Assembly (NCBI RefSeq): GCF_017811175.1
Contig: NZ_JACWIJ010000002.1
Span: forward strand, 744,001-808,000
Length of the DNA: 64,000 nucleotides
Reading direction: 5' to 3'
DNA from: Melaminivora jejuensis
GTDB lineage: Bacteria > Pseudomonadota > Gammaproteobacteria > Burkholderiales > Burkholderiaceae_C
A program made the position numbers and the translations under genes. This document shows, one piece after another, positions 63,203-64,000 of the stretch (positions are counted from its first letter, which is position 1; the number at the start of each line of letters is the position of its first letter). Under the pieces are notes generated by a model. It did no database searches. It saw nothing but the letters and a program-made list of their open reading frames with translations, and was not told where the DNA came from.

Positions 63203-63900
63203 GCCGATGTCGATGACGCGGCTGGCACCAGCTGCTGCTGGTAGCGCGCCCCCAGGCGAAAGCCCAGGCCGCGCACGGTGTCGATCAGGTCGGCGCCGAG
63301 CTTGCGGCGCAGGTGGTGGACATGGACGTTGACGGTGTTGCTGCCGACCTCCTCGCCCAGGCCGTACAGGCTGTCGTGCAATTGCGCCGTACTCAGCACG
63401 CGCCCGCCGGCCTGCACCAGCGCGGCCAGCAGCAGCCATTCGCGCCGGGGCAGCTCAAGCGGCACGCCGGCGCGCCAGACGGCGCCGCTGGCCAGGTCGA
63501 TCTCGCACTCGCCCAGGGTGACCCGGTCGCTGGCGCGCCCGCCGGCACGGCGCACCAGCGCCTGCAGGCGCAGCGCCAGCTCGTGCAGGTCGAAAGGCTT
63601 GGCCAGATAGTCGTCCGTGCCCTGCTCGAAGCCGGCGATGCGGTCGTCCAGGGCGCTGCGGGCGCTCAGGATCAGCACCGGCAGCGCCGTGCCGGCCGCG
63701 CGCCAGCGGCGCAGCAGCGCCAGGCCGTCGCCATCGGGCAGGCCAAGGTCGAGCACGCAGGCGTCGTAGCTGCGCGCGTCCACATGCGCCTGCGCCGCCG
63801 CCGCCGTGCCGGCCACGTCGGCCTGCATCCCGTGCAATTGCAGCCCGGTGCGGATGCCGCTGGCCACCAGGGCGTTGTCTTCGACGATCAGGATGTGCAT
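63199..63900 (-). CDS. OmpR-family response regulator
   Basis: 233 residues from the ATG at 63900 (MHILIVEDN). Receiver domain with phospho-acceptor Asp51 in DACVLDLGLPDGDG and Lys in DDYLAKPFDLHEL, then a winged-helix output domain (LELPRREWLLLAALVQAGGRVLSTAQLHDSLYGLGEEVGSNTVNVHVHHLRRKLG). QseB/TctD-like. Cotranscribed with the histidine kinase by ATGA overlap. Confidence 0.92.
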   Translation of the reverse strand: MHILIVEDNALVASGIRTGLQLHGMQADVAGTAAAAQAHVDARSYDACVLDLGLPDGDGLALLRRWRAAGTALPVLILSARSALDDRIAGFEQGTDDYLAKPFDLHELALRLQALVRRAGGRASDRVTLGECEIDLASGAVWRAGVPLELPRREWLLLAALVQAGGRVLSTAQLHDSLYGLGEEVGSNTVNVHVHHLRRKLGADLIDTVRGLGFRLGARYQQQLVPAASSTSA

Positions 63901-63961
63901 GGGCGCATCATGCCCTGCGCTGGCTGGCCGCTGGCCCAAGCCATGCAAGCAAGCTGCTCTG

Positions 63962-64000
63962 AGCATGAAAAACGCCTTAAACCCTTGTGTATCAAGCGAT
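63962..64000. repeat. AGCGCTTG-family repeat, cut by the window end
   Basis: ATGAAAAACGCCTTAAACCC followed by TTGTGTATCAAGCGAT at the very end of the window. It matches the flank and first half of the arm of other copies; the rest is outside. Confidence 0.55.

Overview
The window looks like a chromosomal segment of a high-GC betaproteobacterium of the order Burkholderiales, most likely family Comamonadaceae (Acidovorax / Alicycliphilus / Diaphorobacter neighbourhood). This rests on very GC-rich codon use, on the style of the housekeeping proteins (SstT, RlmB, UvrB, RatA/RnfH, GuaA/GuaB), and on a dispersed AGCGCTTG-type palindromic repeat that I associate with that family. The assignment is an inference; no rRNA gene is present.

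Layout: 1-12.9 kb holds ordinary metabolism and transport genes: diguanylate cyclase, SulP transporter, BON lipoprotein, cystathionine beta-lyase, DUF2189 membrane protein, TesA with a divergent YbbA-type ABC ATPase, SstT, then a compact rlmB-sirtuin-FAH-SMR operon and an nnrS/DUF2249 nitrosative-stress pair with a good NsrR-type box. At 12.9-19.1 kb one gene encodes a 2068-residue DUF4011-helicase-Vsr-like protein, a probable DNA-defence factor. At 19.2-25.6 kb lies a complete minus-strand suf operon (sufBCDSUT) peppered with intergenic palindromes and preceded by an Rrf2/NsrR-like palindrome. At 25.7-36.2 kb are a dihydrolipoyl-dehydrogenase-like flavoprotein, YigZ, a secreted zinc-phospholipase-like protein, YgiQ, an aromatic aminotransferase and UvrB. 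At 36.2-42.9 kb is the isc operon (iscRSUA, then hscB-hscA-fdx) followed by dnaQ. Two tRNA-Val(CAC) genes, smpB, ratA/rnfH, a DUF4124 gene, guaB, a DIP1984-family gene and guaA fill 42.9-49.2 kb.

The most interesting region is 49,244-60,010. A perfect 15-bp direct repeat, the last 15 bases of guaA, occurs at 49229-49243 and again at 60011-60025, bracketing about 10.8 kb of less GC-rich DNA. This is the signature of a genomic island integrated at the 3' end of guaA. No integrase gene remains; an IS5-family element lies in the short stretch next to guaA where one would be expected. The cargo is a tightly overlapping operon (HTH regulator, N6-adenine methyltransferase of the MmeI/YeeA type, DEAD/DEAH helicase, GIY-YIG nuclease) followed by an SF1 helicase/DUF2290 pair and a small orphan ORF. 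I read it as a restriction-modification-like or anti-phage island whose exact system I do not recognise by name.

After the island come a lipoprotein gene, a frameshifted tlpA-like gene, and a two-component system. Three conserved genes (DUF2249, rnfH, tlpA) each appear to lack one base in a short C or G run, and the start of the island methyltransferase may show the same. That can be real decay or consensus error, and it should be checked before calling them pseudogenes.
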